Assembly: GCA_031255425.1 (NCBI GenBank)
Contig: JAIRSN010000010.1
Location: forward strand, 1 to 7,699
Source of the DNA: Dysgonamonadaceae bacterium
GTDB lineage: Bacteria; Bacteroidota; Bacteroidia; Bacteroidales; Azobacteroidaceae
Reading direction: 5' to 3'
DNA: 7,699 nt
The notes beneath the pieces were generated by a model. It had not been told where the DNA came from and made no database searches. It was given only the letters and a program-made list of their open reading frames with translations. Below, piece by piece: positions 6,021 to 7,699 of this stretch. Position 1 is the stretch's first letter, and each line of letters opens with the position of its first letter. Position numbers and translations under genes: made by a program.

Positions 6021-7699
6021 TCAGAAACTTCCTTTTCCGTTTTATCTTTTGCAGGATCTTTCAGAAGCTCGATAGCCGCTTCATCCGGGTTGTCTAATGT
6101 TTGTTGGTTTAATATTTCCTGAGACCGCGACATCCATTTCCGTTTGCCGAATATTCGTTCCAGATCATCGGCATAAATCACTTCCTTTTCCAATAAGACT
6201 TCCGTCAGCGCCGTATGTTGAGCGGCATGTTCCGTCAGAATTTCTTTTGCCCGGTCGTACTGTTCATTGATGATTCGTTTCACTTCTTCATCAATCAAAC
6301 GGGCGGTTTCGTCGCTGTATGGCTTATGGAATCCCCAATCCTGACCGGTAGCATCGTAGTAATTCAAATTGGGCAACTGCTCGCTCATGCCATAGTAAGC
6401 GACCATTGCATAAGCCTGTTTGGTAACCCGTTCCAAGTCGTTGGCGGCTCCGGTTGAAATTTTACCCAAGCTGATTTCTTCCGCAGCACGGCCGCCCAGA
6501 GTCGCACACATCTCGTCCTGCAACTGCTGGTAAGTAGTGATTTGCCTCTCTTCCGGCATATACCATGCGGCGCCTAAGGCTTTTCCACGAGGCACGATGG
6601 TCACTTTCACCAACGGATTCGCATGTTCCAGCATCCAGCTTAAGGTAGCGTGACCGGCTTCGTGAAGCGCGATCGTCCGGCGTTCTTCGATTGTCGTTAC
6701 TTTCGATTTCTTTTCAAGACCTCCGACAATGCGATCCACCGCATTCATAAAATCTTCTTTTTGCACAAACTCTTTCCCATTCCGGGCAGCTATCAAAGCC
6801 GCTTCGTTGCAGACATTTGCAATATCCGCTCCCGAAAAGCCGGGCGTTTGGCGAGCCATAAACTCGGTATCCACCGTTTCGTCGATTTTTATATCCCGCA
6901 GGTGAACGATAAATATTTCTTTCCGGTCGTTTAATTCCGGTAAATCTACATTGATTTGACGATCGAAACGGCCGGCGCGAAGCAATGCTTTGTCCAGAAT
7001 ATCAACCCGGTTGGTTGCAGCCAGAATAATCACCCCGCTGTTGGAACCGAATCCATCCATCTCGGTCAGCAACTGATTCAAGGTATTTTCGCGTTCGTCG
7101 TTTGAACCCATATTCGGATTCCGACCGCGGGCACGCCCTACGGCATCTATTTCGTCGATAAAGACGATACACGGCGCTTTTTCTTTCGCCTGGCGGAATA
7201 AATCCCTTACGCGGGAAGCTCCGACCCCCACAAACATTTCTACAAAATCGGAACCGGACAGCGAAAAGAACGGAACATCCGCTTCCCCGGCTACCGCCTT
7301 AGCCAAAAGGGTTTTCCCCGTTCCGGGAGGACCTACCAGCAAAGCTCCTTTGGGGATTTTGGCGCCTAAGTCCGTATATTTTTCGGGTTGTTTCAAAAAG
7401 TCAACGATTTCCTCAACTTCCTGTTTGGCTTCCGATAAGCCGGCGACATCTTTAAATGTGATCTTTTTTGAATTGGGAGAAGATTTATCATAAATCTGCA
7501 CCTTTGTCCGTCCGACACTGAATATGCCGCCACCTCCGCCGCCGGACATCCGCCGCATAATATACATCCAAATGACAATAAGAAGGATAATGGGCAGGAT
7601 ATTGCTCAGAATCGTCCACAACAAACTGCGTCCGTCTTCATATTTTACAATGGCGTCAATTCCGTAAGCGGTGACCGTTTTATCATAAAAGTCCGAAAA
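6017..7699 (-). CDS. ftsH: ATP-dependent zinc metalloprotease FtsH, 5' end outside the window
   Basis: FtsH is a membrane-anchored hexameric AAA+ protease that degrades misfolded membrane proteins and selected cytosolic regulators. The frame is open to the right edge, giving 560 visible residues; a TTG at 7622-7624 is internal, not the start. Missing are the first membrane helix and most of the periplasmic domain. Counting from the edge, residues 1-25 (from FSDFYDK) are periplasmic, 26-48 form the second membrane helix, and a glycine-rich linker ([10 protein letters not shown]) follows. Walker A GPPGTGKT is at about 123-130, the pore motif FVG at 156-158 and Walker B with FIDEID at 180-185. 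The second region of homology, with the arginine fingers of RAGRFDR, is at about 241-247. The zinc-protease site HEAGH is at 346-350, with the third ligand D421 in NDLER. All catalytic residues are present. The C-terminus is acidic and lysine-rich ([13 protein letters not shown]). It is the upstream partner of cdsA, with a 4-bp overlap. Confidence 0.97.
   Translation of the reverse strand, partial: FSDFYDKTVTAYGIDAIVKYEDGRSLLWTILSNILPIILLIVIWMYIMRRMSGGGGGGIFSVGRTKVQIYDKSSPNSKKITFKDVAGLSEAKQEVEEIVDFLKQPEKYTDLGAKIPKGALLVGPPGTGKTLLAKAVAGEADVPFFSLSGSDFVEMFVGVGASRVRDLFRQAKEKAPCIVFIDEIDAVGRARGRNPNMGSNDERENTLNQLLTEMDGFGSNSGVIILAATNRVDILDKALLRAGRFDRQINVDLPELNDRKEIFIVHLRDIKIDETVDTEFMARQTPGFSGADIANVCNEAALIAARNGKEFVQKEDFMNAVDRIVGGLEKKSKVTTIEERRTIALHEAGHATLSWMLEHANPLVKVTIVPRGKALGAAWYMPEERQITTYQQLQDEMCATLGGRAAEEISLGKISTGAANDLERVTKQAYAMVAYYGMSEQLPNLNYYDATGQDWGFHKPYSDETARLIDEEVKRIINEQYDRAKEILTEHAAQHTALTEVLLEKEVIYADDLERIFGKRKWMSRSQEILNQQTLDNPDEAAIELLKDPAKDKTEKEVSE

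Noticed and set aside
7622..7624. TTG as the start codon of ftsH
   Set aside because: The reading frame continues without a stop to the right edge and encodes plausible FtsH periplasmic residues; starting at the TTG would remove the first membrane helix and periplasmic domain. The gene is truncated by the window, not naturally short.

Overview
The window looks like ordinary chromosomal DNA from a member of the Bacteroidota, most likely order Bacteroidales. Three things point there: promoter boxes of the TAnnTTTG type upstream of three genes, AT-rich leaders with weak or no Shine-Dalgarno sequence, and the flavour of the UvrA, FtsH, CdsA and aminotransferase proteins. UvrA, for example, has SPVS where most UvrAs have a CxxC/H zinc pair. 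The species cannot be named from this sequence.

Layout, left to right. Positions 1-294 hold seven back-to-back copies of a 42-bp repeat whose left edge lies outside the window. Positions 295-429 hold no gene; they contain two weak hairpins that may be terminators. A leftward gene (430-930) encodes a small unrecognised protein with four predicted membrane helices. A 147-bp spacer with divergent promoter signals separates it from a rightward, full-length uvrA (1078-3894). uvrA meets a leftward class I aminotransferase (3891-5084) tail to tail, with a 4-bp overlap. After a 105-bp gap comes the leftward pair ftsH-cdsA. cdsA (5190-6020) starts inside the ftsH stop codon, and ftsH (6017 to the right edge) is cut at its 5' end by the window, so its true start is outside.

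Functionally these are mostly housekeeping genes: nucleotide excision repair (uvrA), amino-acid metabolism (aminotransferase), membrane protein quality control (ftsH) and phospholipid synthesis (cdsA). ftsH and cdsA form a translationally coupled pair concerned with the inner membrane. The aminotransferase probably has its own promoter. uvrA appears to be a single-gene unit.

No clear new multi-gene system is visible. The part that ordinary annotation does not explain is the 42-bp array. The differences between its copies fall mainly on third codon positions of one minus-strand frame, which hints that it is, or comes from, a coding sequence for a 14-residue peptide repeat (PPEVTFQLNSYFRP). No usable start codon for that frame is present here. 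The second point of interest is that UvrA has lost both halves of one zinc-binding module.
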